17,655 nt of DNA. Origin: Sandaracinomonas sp041180785 (GTDB taxonomy: Bacteria > Bacteroidota > Bacteroidia > Cytophagales > Spirosomataceae). The notes beneath the pieces were generated by a model. That model was not told where the DNA came from, made no database searches, and was given only the letters and a program-made list of their open reading frames with translations. The translations under genes and the position numbers were made by a program. Position 1 is the first letter of the stretch; each line of letters begins with the position of its first letter. Where the stretch lies: assembly GCA_041180785.1 (NCBI GenBank), contig JBEGQV010000025.1:1-17655 (forward strand). Direction: 5' to 3'. Below, one piece after another: positions 1-8,032 of this stretch.

Positions 1-1
1 A

Positions 2-571
2 CCAAAGGCTAGTGAAAAAATACTTTTGTACCAAATAGGTAGAAAATTATTTACAAAAAATGGATATGAAGACATTGGTATGGATCATTTTGCCTTACCA
101 AGTGATTTGATGGTTAAAACCCGAAATGAAGGTAAATTGCATCGAAATTTCATGGGTTATACAGTACAGCAAACGGGATTACTATTAGGATTAGGTGTTT
201 CGAGCATTTCTGATGCATTTTATGGGTTTGCTCAAAATGAAAAAACCATTCACGATTATTATGCACGCATACAATCAGGAAATTTAGCAGTTTTTAAAGG
301 TTATTTTTTAAGCGAAACGGACCAATCCATGCGAAAATACATTTTAGACATTGCCTGCAACGGAAAAACGGAGTTTCAAGAAAAAGATTTAGAACTGTTA
401 AAGACATTTTCATTCCCAATTCTTAAAGAACTTGAAAAAGATCAATTTATCAATTGGAATGCAAAAGGACTTCAAATCACAGCCCTTGGATTACATTTCT
501 TACGAAATATCTGTCGAGCCTTTGATTTGAAGTCCGTGGAGAAAGAAAATACGTTTAGCAAAGCCATATAA
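2..571 (+). CDS. hemN: Oxygen-independent coproporphyrinogen III oxidase, C-terminal part (5' end outside window)
   Basis: HemN is a cytoplasmic radical-SAM enzyme that converts coproporphyrinogen III to protoporphyrinogen IX in haem synthesis without oxygen. The reading frame is open to the window edge, so the first visible TTG (position 26) is an internal Leu codon, not a start. The 189 visible residues include the family signature GYEDIGMDHFA, followed by LHRNFMGYT and the LLGLGVSSIS block. The C-terminal HemN domain is also visible: ITALGLHFLRNICRAFD and a terminal FSKAI, which closely resembles the E. coli ending as I recall it. The radical-SAM CxxxCxxC core lies upstream of the window. 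The TAA stop is partly inside the stem of the heptamer hairpin at 570-644. The gene converges on the amidohydrolase operon with a 67-bp gap. Identity is confident; completeness of the N-terminus cannot be judged. Confidence 0.95.
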   Translation, partial: PKASEKILLYQIGRKLFTKNGYEDIGMDHFALPSDLMVKTRNEGKLHRNFMGYTVQQTGLLLGLGVSSISDAFYGFAQNEKTIHDYYARIQSGNLAVFKGYFLSETDQSMRKYILDIACNGKTEFQEKDLELLKTFSFPILKELEKDQFINWNAKGLQITALGLHFLRNICRAFDLKSVEKENTFSKAI

Positions 572-644
572 GTGGAAAGTGGAAAGTGGAAAGTGAAGAT
601 TGAAATGTTTTAATTTTTCACTTTCCACTTTCCACTTTTCACTT
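570..644. repeat. 30-bp hairpin of inverted GTGGAAA tandem repeats between convergent genes
   Basis: The left arm (570-599) holds about three tandem copies of the heptamer GTGGAAA. The right arm (615-644) holds the complementary TTTCCAC copies. Base by base, 30 positions pair with no mismatch and two G-U wobbles (598/616 and 575/639), around a 15-nt loop at 600-614. The stem includes part of the hemN TAA (569-571) and all of the opposing amidohydrolase TGA (639-641), so transcripts from both sides would end in the same hairpin. No T-tract follows on either strand, so a classical intrinsic terminator is not shown. A bidirectional 3'-end or transcript-stabilising element, or a dispersed repeat, is inferred. 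Confidence 0.85.
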
Positions 645-1928
645 CAAGTTATACTTGAATTTATACCTCTCATACATTTGCTTCTGCTTGTTATCCAAGG
701 AAACGTCTCTTCCTTGTATAAATGCCTTTTCAAGCTGGTTTCCTCTCATGTCGAGTAAGTCGCCTTTTGAAATCAACAAATTGGCATCTTTTCCCACTTC
801 AATTGTTCCCGTTTTATCTGCAATGCCTAAAATTTCAGCAGCATTTTTGGTGATCGCGCTTAATGCCTCCTCTTTACTTAATCCATAAGTGGCGGCAGTA
901 CCCGCATTAAAAGCTAAATTTCTGTAGCGCGATTCGGTATGGCCATCATTTAAACAATATAAAACTCCAGCCTTTTGTAATATGGATGCAGTTTTATAGG
1001 GTTGATCGATATCGTCATCCTCCATCGAAGGCAAAGCATGTTCTTCTTCTAAAATAACCGCTACTTTATTTTTTGCCAAAATAGGGGCAATTTGATACGA
1101 ATCTGAAGCACCCACTAAAACAAGAGGACAACCAATAGATTGGGCTAATTCAATTGCTAATAGCATTTGCTTTACACCATTTGCACGAACAAATAATTTT
1201 TGAGAGCCATTAAAAAGTCCTTTTATGGATTCAAAACGGAGATTTGTCGACACATGATTCTTTTCAGCTAAGTAAGCCTTTGCATCCTTAAAAAATTGAC
1301 GTAACGTTTCCAATCGTTCATTTGACCTTTGCAAAGAATTTGCAGGTCCATGGGCATTTGGAGATACAGCATAAGTTGGAAAATTAATGTATAAACCATT
1401 ATCCATTTTATAGGCGGCATCTTCATAATTCCAAGCTGATAACTGAACTACGGAAGAAAGGCCTTCAATCAATGAACCATTCGGTGCAATTCCAGCCAAT
1501 AAAATTCCATTTTCTCGTAAAACTCCTAAAATTTTTGAATCAGCATTATAAGCCACAATTGAACGAATGTTAGCATTATTTTCACCAATTTCTAAAAAAT
1601 CATTACTTCCACGAACTCCATTACCTACTTCATGTAATCCGATATCAGAAGTTGGCAAAATCAATCCTGGATAAACTTTCTTGCCTTTTGCATCAATTAT
1701 GGAAGCGTTGGATGGAATAGCAACTTGTCCTACAGCAGTAATCTTTCCATTTTCAAATACCAAATTGGCGTCTTCCAATACTTTTCCATTCCCCACATGA
1801 ATTGTGGCATGTGAAATGGCAGTGATTCCTTTTTGTGCTGGACTTGGATAGATTGTTTCTTGTGATTTTGCAACAAAGGGGAATAATCCCATTGCGTAAA
1901 CCAATGTTAATTTTATATGCTTATTCAT
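639..1928 (-). CDS. Exported amidohydrolase-family protein lacking the HxH metal motif
   Basis: This 429-residue protein has an imidazolonepropionase/dihydroorotase-like layout. A signal peptide covers about residues 1-22. An N-terminal composite-domain strand set (ATIHVGNGKVLEDANLVFENGKI) follows, then a barrel, then the usual C-terminal GTIEVGKDANLLI segment. Where active members have PG-x-I-D-x-H-x-H, it reads PGLILPTSD (about 87-95), so both metal-binding histidines are replaced by Thr and Asp. No other obvious set of metal ligands is visible, and catalysis is doubtful. I chose the ATG at 1928 because it begins a clear signal peptide and lies one base after the upstream gene's stop. The frame is open further, to an ATG at 2009, but that reads through the end of the upstream gene. 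It is the last gene of the operon. A role as a partner of the larger amidohydrolase is an inference. Confidence 0.8.
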   Translation of the reverse strand: MNKHIKLTLVYAMGLFPFVAKSQETIYPSPAQKGITAISHATIHVGNGKVLEDANLVFENGKITAVGQVAIPSNASIIDAKGKKVYPGLILPTSDIGLHEVGNGVRGSNDFLEIGENNANIRSIVAYNADSKILGVLRENGILLAGIAPNGSLIEGLSSVVQLSAWNYEDAAYKMDNGLYINFPTYAVSPNAHGPANSLQRSNERLETLRQFFKDAKAYLAEKNHVSTNLRFESIKGLFNGSQKLFVRANGVKQMLLAIELAQSIGCPLVLVGASDSYQIAPILAKNKVAVILEEEHALPSMEDDDIDQPYKTASILQKAGVLYCLNDGHTESRYRNLAFNAGTAATYGLSKEEALSAITKNAAEILGIADKTGTIEVGKDANLLISKGDLLDMRGNQLEKAFIQGRDVSLDNKQKQMYERYKFKYNLK

Positions 1929-1929
1929 C

Positions 1930-4900
1930 TTATTCAATAGTTTGAGATTCATGTGTATGGTTTTCATCTTGCTCATCATGGTCGCTGCACAATAAAAGTG
2001 CTTTTCCACTAGGTTTTACAGGTTTAGTACTTGCTCCAGATTTTTTATCATTTAGCATTTTTTGTACTAAAGCATTGCGTTCAGCAGCGATTTTAACTCG
2101 AGTTTGAGCATCTTTTTCTCTGTCAAAATACACAACTCCATCAACAATCGTATATAATGATTTGGCATAGATGCTCAAGGGATTATCAGACCATAATACG
2201 ACATCGGCATCTTTTCCAACTTTAATACTTCCCACCTTAGCATCTACATGTAAAGCTTTTGCAGGATTCAAGGTTACCATTTTAAGGGCATCCACCTCAG
2301 GCACATTACCATATTTAACGGTTTTACCAGCTTCTTGATTTAATCGGCGAGCCATTTCCGCATCATCTGAATTGATACATACATTTAGTCCCATGTTGTA
2401 CATAATAGCAGCATTGTAAGCAATGGCATCCTGTACTTCTGTTTTGTACATGTACCAATCAGAAAAAGTAGACACATTCGCCCCATGAGCTTTCATTTTA
2501 TCTGCTACTTTATAACCTTCCAAAATATGCGTAAAGGTGTTGATATTGAAATCATATCCTTGTTTCTTCATATTTTCAACGACACGCATCGTATACGTTA
2601 TTTCAGGTTGAACATAGGAGTGACAGGTAACGAAACGCTTTTTATTCATGATTTCCACTAAAGCCTCCAATTCTAAATCTCGTCGAGTAAGTAAGGGATT
2701 TGCTTTCATGTTTTTATCATATTCAACTGCACGATCAAAAGCATCGACTAAAACCTCTTCTACACCCATTCGAGTATCAGGGAAACGATTATTTGCCATG
2801 GAGGTGGTCCGTTTTACGTTTTCACCTAATGCAAATTTGATAAACGGATCAGCTCCCTGGAATTTTAACCCCTCATCTGTTGCTCCCCAACGAAGTTTAA
2901 TCAATTGGGTTTGTCCACCAATTGTATTCGCTGATCCATGTAAAATATGGGAAGAAGTTACCCCTCCACTTAACTGACGATAAATATTAATGTCTTCTGG
3001 ATCTAGGTTATCTCCAATGCGAACTTCTGAAGTAACAGATTGTGCACCTTCATTAATGGAAACAGTAGCAATATGTGAATGTTCATCAATGATTCCTGCT
3101 GTAAGGTGTTTTCCAGTACCATCAATTACACGTGCACCAGATTCAGAAATATTTTTACCAATTTTTTGAATTTTACCAGCTTTCAATAATACATCCGACT
3201 GACTTAATATACCGTCTTTTTCATTGGTCCAAACGGTCGCATTTTTAATTAAAATAGTTTCTTGACTAGGTTGTGTCTCATTTCCATAACCTAAGAAAGG
3301 GTAGGTAATCTTCGAAACCAATTCATTGGTTTTATTTTTCTCAATTTCTGATTTTTTTTCACTTACCTCTGCCATTTTTACAGCATTCCACACAATTGCC
3401 TTTCCAGTAGCATCAAATCCGGTTCCTGTCAAATCAGATCCTAACAAATTTCCATTCAATCGAATTAGGTCATTCGATGTTTTACTATTTGCAAAACTAA
3501 GGGTTAACGTATTATTGGCATAAGATGCTTTTCCCTCCAAGGTATCTTTACTGATAACTTTTAATTTCAAATCTTTTGAAAGCTCTAATTGATAGGAATT
3601 ATCGGCAATATTCAGTTTATAGGTACCACTTAATTCAGCATAATTACCTGCTGAAATGATAAACTTTTCCCCTCCAATCCAATTTTCAAGAATTTTAGCT
3701 TGAGATGAAAAAATAGGGGCATCTGTTATGATAAAATTTGCCATTTTGCCCACTTCTAAAGAACCTACTTGATCATAAACACCTAATAATTGCGCAGGAG
3801 TTTTGGTTAATGCCTCTAAAGCTTTGGATTCACTCAATCCAAATGATATGGCCTTTTTCAAATTACTCAAAAAACTTTTTGAGTCTTTCATGTCTTGCGT
3901 TAAAGCAAATGGAATGTTATTTTTTTCAAAAACTCCTGGATTCGTTGCAGCTAATTCCCAATGACGCATGTCGGCCAAAGATAATAATCTAGCCTGAGTA
4001 GGATCTTCCACATCTGGCGTACTTGGGAAATCCAAATCTAAAATATAACTAGCCTTCGTTTTTTGAATTTCAGCGATTCGCTGATAACCACTTTCGCCTC
4101 CGCGAATGATATATTGAACACCAAACTCATCGCCAATTTTATCCGCTCGAACCGCAGCCCATTTATCATCGCTTGCTTTGAATATTTGTGGTAAGCTTAG
4201 ATTGGAATTAAAGGCCTCTAAAGATAAATTCAATCCTTCGGCAGCGGGCTTGGTTTGGTACCACTTGGCATCTAAATAGGTTTGACGCAATAATGCAATG
4301 CTTCCCATCAAAGAAGTAGGATAAGATTGCGTAGAAGTACCTTTCTCAAAACTAAAAACTTGTGCCGCTTTCGCTTTCAATACAAGGAGTTGATCATTTT
4401 TCTTTCCCAATGAAACCACAGCTCCAGTACCACGAATGATACCATCTTTTACATGAGTAAATACGGTACCAAAACCATTCGAACGAAAATTTGTAGCAGC
4501 AGCTTCATCTGCTGTAAATTGGTCTACCACATGTAATTCTGGGTGAAGAGCCTGATTCCAAGCAAAAGCACCTGGTTTATTTGATTTGAATTGCGCAGGA
4601 GCACCCCAATTAAAAGTACGACCTGTGTTTTGGGGAGAAGAAGATCCGTAATCTGTATAAGCGTCAATAAAAGAGGGATAAATAAATTTATCCTTACTAT
4701 CGATAATTTGTGCATCAGCAGGAATAGCAATTTGTGCACCTATGGCAATGATTTTACCCTGCTTTATCAGCATCATTGCTTTTTCCAGTTTGTTATTGGA
4801 TTGCGTAATAATGGTTGCATTGGTAAAGGCATAGGTTCCAGAACGAACATCTCGAATTCCATTTAATGGAAATGATTCTTGGGCTTGTAGCCAAGAATGC

Positions 4901-4941
4901 ACAGTTAGGAAAAATCCTAAACTGAGAAATAGTTTTTTCAT
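1930..4941 (-). CDS. Exported tandem amidohydrolase: degenerate N-terminal domain plus intact C-terminal domain
   Basis: The protein has 1003 residues with a signal peptide over about 1-20. Residues 35-435 form one amidohydrolase unit ending in GSLEVGKMANFIITDAP. Its motif is PSFIDAYTD (89-97), with Tyr95 and Asp97 where HxH is expected. Residues about 437-520 are a beta-rich linker. Residues 563-945 form a second unit with complete-looking ligands: HSH at 621-623, His774, His805 and Asp859 (NSDD), ending in GSIKVGKDADVVLW. The substrate cannot be read from the sequence; related proteins hydrolyse C-N bonds in cyclic amides or dipeptides. The C-terminus (about 985-998) is rich in His, Asp and Glu. 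The start lies 9 bp after the esterase stop, and the stop lies 1 bp before the next amidohydrolase start, so co-transcription is very likely. Export to the periplasm is expected. Confidence 0.9.
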   Translation of the reverse strand: MKKLFLSLGFFLTVHSWLQAQESFPLNGIRDVRSGTYAFTNATIITQSNNKLEKAMMLIKQGKIIAIGAQIAIPADAQIIDSKDKFIYPSFIDAYTDYGSSSPQNTGRTFNWGAPAQFKSNKPGAFAWNQALHPELHVVDQFTADEAAATNFRSNGFGTVFTHVKDGIIRGTGAVVSLGKKNDQLLVLKAKAAQVFSFEKGTSTQSYPTSLMGSIALLRQTYLDAKWYQTKPAAEGLNLSLEAFNSNLSLPQIFKASDDKWAAVRADKIGDEFGVQYIIRGGESGYQRIAEIQKTKASYILDLDFPSTPDVEDPTQARLLSLADMRHWELAATNPGVFEKNNIPFALTQDMKDSKSFLSNLKKAISFGLSESKALEALTKTPAQLLGVYDQVGSLEVGKMANFIITDAPIFSSQAKILENWIGGEKFIISAGNYAELSGTYKLNIADNSYQLELSKDLKLKVISKDTLEGKASYANNTLTLSFANSKTSNDLIRLNGNLLGSDLTGTGFDATGKAIVWNAVKMAEVSEKKSEIEKNKTNELVSKITYPFLGYGNETQPSQETILIKNATVWTNEKDGILSQSDVLLKAGKIQKIGKNISESGARVIDGTGKHLTAGIIDEHSHIATVSINEGAQSVTSEVRIGDNLDPEDINIYRQLSGGVTSSHILHGSANTIGGQTQLIKLRWGATDEGLKFQGADPFIKFALGENVKRTTSMANNRFPDTRMGVEEVLVDAFDRAVEYDKNMKANPLLTRRDLELEALVEIMNKKRFVTCHSYVQPEITYTMRVVENMKKQGYDFNINTFTHILEGYKVADKMKAHGANVSTFSDWYMYKTEVQDAIAYNAAIMYNMGLNVCINSDDAEMARRLNQEAGKTVKYGNVPEVDALKMVTLNPAKALHVDAKVGSIKVGKDADVVLWSDNPLSIYAKSLYTIVDGVVYFDREKDAQTRVKIAAERNALVQKMLNDKKSGASTKPVKPSGKALLLCSDHDEQDENHTHESQTIE

Positions 4942-4950
4942 AGTTTGTTG

Positions 4951-6768
4951 TTAAAGTTTTATGATTGGCTTTGATGATACTCCACCTAAATCACTAATAA
5001 ATTGTAAATAATATTTTCCTGTATTAATACCTAAATAAAATAAATTCAAATTAATCGTTCTTCTATTTTCAATATATCTTGAATAATGTACTTTCCCATG
5101 TGCATCTACTAAATTGATGGTACCATTTACGGTTGATTTCCACTTTAATTCAATCCAATCAGTACTTGGGTTTGGATAAACTTGAAAATCATCTGAATAT
5201 ACATTTTTCTCTTCAATGGTAATGTCACTAAAGGCAAATGCCCGCATGCCCAATTCATTTTTTAAAAATGGACCCGGGAATGGATAAATATTTTGATCTA
5301 CATCATAATTACCATGAAACTCTGGTAAATAACTGATGGTATTACCATCATAATCAATATTAAACTCTAAAGTCACTTTATTCTTTCCATCAGAACTAAT
5401 ATTGGTTATGTACGGACCCATCGAATTTTGATTGAAGCGATCATAAAAAAAATAATTCTTCAATTCATGCTTATAAACTTTTCCAAATTGATCCGTTACC
5501 GTCGTATCTTTTGCGAATTTAATAACCTGACCTTCCTCAAATTCTAAAATTACCTTATTACGCGTATCGGCATCTGGGAAATAGGCTTTTTGAATGTTTG
5601 GACTTTGAACTTGAATAGGGAAAGTCTTTTTATAAACGTCTTTCAAAATCAATCGACCTACTTCGTTTGCCATTTGAAAATAGCCTTTGTTTTCAAATAA
5701 ATATAAATCAGTTGGATTTTTTTGATAGGCTGTTCCATAATAATGTAAGCCATCAAATCCGGTATTTCCGACAGTAGCCCATGTTAACATATCCGACTGT
5801 GAAAGGAATTTTCGTTGCTCATTTCGTAAGGATGCAGCATTAGGAGATCGAAATGCGTAAATGTTAAGTTGGGGAACAGCAATCTTTACTAAATTGGGAA
5901 AGTAGGATTTGAGTTTTGTTTTAAAGGCTGAAAACTTGGGTAACCAAGTGCCGGCAACTTTATTCAACATCTCTGCTTCTCCTTGAATGAAAACGAATGT
6001 TTTAACGTCATTCACAAATCCACCCTTATATGCTCTATAATACAAAATATCACTTCCTTTGGGAGCATTTAAATCGCCGTTCATATTGGCGTGAAAATCG
6101 ATCGGGGTACTTGGTTGCGCATTCGAAATAATGGCAACAGGTACCTTTTCACTTTCAATAAGTATTTTCCCTAATTCGGAGGCAAAGGGACCAAGACCCA
6201 AACCTAAATAATCTGAGGCGATTGGATCAAGTTTCAAATCCAATTTTTGCGTATTCCAAAGGGTATCTGCTAAATTGTAACTGGTATTTAAATCCTGGAT
6301 AAGTTTATTTTTTCCAAAGGTCCGTAACCACTCACCTTGGTAGACATATTTATCCATTGGTCCTAATTTCGCATTCGATTGACCTGATACTAAAATCACA
6401 TCACCTGATACAATATTGCTTCTTTTCACTAAAAGCGTAGAATCTTTCCCAGAGTAGGTATACCAATGAAAATCATATTCCGCTAACTCTGCTGGAATGG
6501 AATACGTAAAAGTGGTAAGATTTGCAGATGGACTCGGTTTTAGGACTTTTACCAGAGTGGCATTTCGATAAACCACCAATCCAATACTTGCAGTTGAATT
6601 GTTGGTGTTTTTAACCTTTATGGACACATCCGAAACATTTTTCGAATTCCTTGGATACAATTGATAATCCTGGGGCAATCCAGAAAAAGAAAAATCGCCA
6701 AAAGTTTGACCGAAAACTTGAACGACAATTAAATTTAATAAAAAGTAGAAAATATAATTTTTGAACAT
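4951..6768 (-). CDS. Secreted SASA/SGNH-type esterase with type IX secretion sorting domain
   Basis: The protein has 605 residues and a signal peptide over about 1-20. A beta-rich region precedes the catalytic domain. That domain carries the sialate O-acetylesterase (SASA, DUF303) blocks: VSGQSNA at 127-133 with nucleophile Ser131, FIQGEAE at 260-266, and FDGLHY at 338-343 supplying the Asp/His. The last 80 residues have the YPNPSTDWIEL motif (531-541) and the beta-sandwich pattern of the Por secretion C-terminal sorting domain (type A). The product is therefore predicted to cross the outer membrane by type IX secretion and end at the cell surface or outside. The family removes acetyl groups from sialic acids or other acylated glycans; the actual substrate is unknown. 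It is the first gene of the operon with the two amidohydrolases, and a promoter match lies just upstream at 6791-6821. Confidence 0.85.
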   Translation of the reverse strand: MFKNYIFYFLLNLIVVQVFGQTFGDFSFSGLPQDYQLYPRNSKNVSDVSIKVKNTNNSTASIGLVVYRNATLVKVLKPSPSANLTTFTYSIPAELAEYDFHWYTYSGKDSTLLVKRSNIVSGDVILVSGQSNAKLGPMDKYVYQGEWLRTFGKNKLIQDLNTSYNLADTLWNTQKLDLKLDPIASDYLGLGLGPFASELGKILIESEKVPVAIISNAQPSTPIDFHANMNGDLNAPKGSDILYYRAYKGGFVNDVKTFVFIQGEAEMLNKVAGTWLPKFSAFKTKLKSYFPNLVKIAVPQLNIYAFRSPNAASLRNEQRKFLSQSDMLTWATVGNTGFDGLHYYGTAYQKNPTDLYLFENKGYFQMANEVGRLILKDVYKKTFPIQVQSPNIQKAYFPDADTRNKVILEFEEGQVIKFAKDTTVTDQFGKVYKHELKNYFFYDRFNQNSMGPYITNISSDGKNKVTLEFNIDYDGNTISYLPEFHGNYDVDQNIYPFPGPFLKNELGMRAFAFSDITIEEKNVYSDDFQVYPNPSTDWIELKWKSTVNGTINLVDAHGKVHYSRYIENRRTINLNLFYLGINTGKYYLQFISDLGGVSSKPIIKL

Positions 6769-6789
6769 CTATTTTTACACATACTTTAA
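6761..6789 (+). promoter_or_regulatory. Possible weak promoter for the SRPBCC gene
   Basis: TTG (6761-6763), N18 and TACTTTAA (6782-6789) give a partial match to TTG-N18-20-TAnnTTTG, with the last two bases off consensus. It lies 20 bp before the ATG at 6810. Only 41 bp separate the two divergent start codons, so the two promoters must overlap. Confidence 0.3.
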
Positions 6790-6790
6790 A

Positions 6791-6821
6791 CAAATATAAA
6801 CAATACTCTATGTATTATCAA
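6791..6821 (-). promoter_or_regulatory. Bacteroidota-type promoter for the esterase/amidohydrolase operon
   Basis: On the minus strand there is a -7 box TATATTTG (6791-6798) matching TAnnTTTG. It is preceded by TTG (6819-6821) at a 20-nt spacing. The -33 element lies inside the first codons of the divergent SRPBCC gene. Transcription would start near 6785, giving a short leader before the ATG at 6768. This is a consensus match only. Confidence 0.55.
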
Positions 6822-7280
6822 TATCAACAAACGCAAAAAATACCGGCAAGTTTAGACAAGGTTTGGGAATTTATGTCGAGCCCCGACAATTTAAAAAAAA
6901 TCACCCCTCCTTACATGGGATTTGACGTCGTTTCAAATTCAAATTCTTCCAAAATGTATGCAGGAATGATTATTACCTACATCGTTAGACCGATGTTTCA
7001 TATTCCTGTCCATTGGGTTACAGAAATCACGCATGTAGAAGAAGGAACATTTTTTGTTGACGAACAACGCATGGGACCCTATAAACTTTGGCATCATCAA
7101 CATAAAATCGAAGCCATTAAAGGGGGCGTATTGATGACCGATATTGTTACCTATATACCGCCTTTTGGTATTTTAGGACAAATCGCCAACAGCTTGTTTA
7201 TCCAAAAAAAATTGTCCGAAATATTTACATTCCGGACCAAAGCTGTAGATGAAATCTTTGGGAAATTCCAAGATTTATAA
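6810..7280 (+). CDS. SRPBCC-fold (START/Bet v1-like) ligand-binding protein
   Basis: This is a cytoplasmic protein of 156 residues with no signal peptide. The opening is typical of SRPBCC proteins: a first beta strand, then IPASLDKVWEFMSSPDNLKKITPP (11-34), where the first helix meets the domain. Strands follow, with the conserved MGPYKLWHHQHKIE segment (88-101). A long C-terminal helix (about 125-155) would close the hydrophobic pocket. Close relatives are often misnamed cell-division inhibitors; the ligand and function are unknown. The gene diverges from the esterase operon with 41 bp between starts. Its TAA shares a 6-bp palindrome with the stop of the convergent downstream gene, so their 3' ends overlap. 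Confidence 0.8.
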   Translation: MYYQYQQTQKIPASLDKVWEFMSSPDNLKKITPPYMGFDVVSNSNSSKMYAGMIITYIVRPMFHIPVHWVTEITHVEEGTFFVDEQRMGPYKLWHHQHKIEAIKGGVLMTDIVTYIPPFGILGQIANSLFIQKKLSEIFTFRTKAVDEIFGKFQDL

Positions 7281-7910
7281 AGTATATTTTACACCAACTG
7301 TACCGATAAAAGATTGATCAGTAACTGTATAATTAGCAAATCCTTTTAATTGAAATTTTTTATTTAGGTCGTAGGTAATGGTTTCTGCCGCGCCAGTTAA
7401 ATTACCTGCGTCTAAATAATATACCTGACTCAAAAATCCCCACTTATCTGCTGAATGAAAGGCATTTAAGGCCGTAAACAATGCTTTAAAATCCGTATTT
7501 CTTCCTTTTCCATTCAACACAAAAGCACCCACATTCCATTTCTTGGAAAGGGGATAAGAAAGCGTCAATTCTTGTCCAAAAAAACTGGTAACAGTTTGGT
7601 AATCGGCCGAAATTTGCAATGCAGGGATATGAACCCCTACAATGGTTTTGAATTTTCGATTGATTAATTTATACCTTGTCATGATTACAAACGTATTGGG
7701 CGTCATGCTCTTGATTCGAGTCATTAACATAAAATTGGCAGTTAATTTTTTGCTTGGGTTGGTACCTGCATTTAAAATCACATTGGGTTCTTTGGAAGTA
7801 AAAGCAGGAATAAAGGAAAATCCCCCAGTACTTACTTCAACTGATCCAACCTGGGCATATCCCGAAAAAACACAAAAAATAAATAGCAATAATAGTAGAT
7901 TTTTTTTCAT
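7275..7910 (-). CDS. Exported beta-rich protein of unknown function, possible outer-membrane barrel
   Basis: The 211-residue product has a clear signal peptide (MKKNLLLLLFIFCVFSGYAQ, cleaved near residue 20). The mature part consists mostly of alternating polar and hydrophobic strands with short turns, such as KWNVGAFVLNGKG, KWGFLSQVYYLD, FQLKGFANYTVTD and a final strand FIGTVGVKYTL. This pattern suggests a small outer-membrane barrel or beta-sandwich, but there is no diagnostic motif and I do not recognise a family. A TAnnTTTG box lies 36 bp upstream. The stop codon overlaps the stop of the convergent SRPBCC gene. It diverges from the FG-GAP cytochrome-like gene across 122 bp. Confidence 0.75.
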   Translation of the reverse strand: MKKNLLLLLFIFCVFSGYAQVGSVEVSTGGFSFIPAFTSKEPNVILNAGTNPSKKLTANFMLMTRIKSMTPNTFVIMTRYKLINRKFKTIVGVHIPALQISADYQTVTSFFGQELTLSYPLSKKWNVGAFVLNGKGRNTDFKALFTALNAFHSADKWGFLSQVYYLDAGNLTGAAETITYDLNKKFQLKGFANYTVTDQSFIGTVGVKYTL

Positions 7911-7945
7911 AATTTAAATAAATTAAGCCGTAAATGACTCAAATG

Positions 7946-7953
7946 CAAAATTA
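7946..7953 (-). promoter_or_regulatory. Probable -7 box for the exported beta-rich protein
   Basis: The minus strand reads TAATTTTG, a full match to TAnnTTTG, 36 bp before the ATG at 7910. I found no TTG at the usual 17-23 nt distance, so only half of the promoter is supported. A GTCAA-N5-TTGAC inverted repeat (7954-7968) abuts it. Confidence 0.35.
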
Positions 7954-7968
7954 GTCAATTTTGTTGAC
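7954..7968. promoter_or_regulatory. Short inverted repeat, operator-like, in divergent intergenic region
   Basis: GTCAA, five bases, then TTGAC form a perfect dyad between two divergent genes. It lies immediately upstream of one -7 box and about 20 bp before the -33 element of the other. A 10-bp dyad in AT-rich DNA can occur by chance, and no regulator is encoded nearby. Confidence 0.25.
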
Positions 7969-7987
7969 ATAATGAAAAAATACAATT

Positions 7988-8016
7988 TTGAATTATCCAA
8001 TATTCTTATAAATTTG
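7988..8016 (+). promoter_or_regulatory. Bacteroidota-type promoter for the cytochrome/FG-GAP lipoprotein
   Basis: TTG (7988-7990, within TTTTG), N18 and TAAATTTG (8009-8016) match both elements of the primary Bacteroidota sigma consensus. The expected start site near 8022 gives a leader of about 10 nt before the ATG at 8033. Confidence 0.6.
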
Positions 8017-8032
8017 TACAAAATTTTTAGGC

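Noticed and set aside
571..644. CRISPR-like array from the repeated GTGGAAA units
   Set aside because: The units are 7 bp, directly tandem with no spacers, and inverted between arms. No cas gene is present.
655..888. Plus-strand open frames inside the amidohydrolase genes (also 2648-2977, 3326-3523, 3738-3992, 4591-4866)
   Set aside because: They are antisense to strongly supported coding sequence, have no family motifs, and have compositions expected of shadow frames.
1929..2009. Longer N-terminus for the 429-residue amidohydrolase (start at 2009)
   Set aside because: The extension overlaps the end of the upstream gene and buries the signal peptide. The ATG at 1928 fits export and the 1-bp operon spacing.
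6810..7280. Cell-division inhibitor or toxin
   Set aside because: Some SRPBCC proteins carry that label by transfer of annotation. The sequence shows only a ligand-binding fold and no partner gene.
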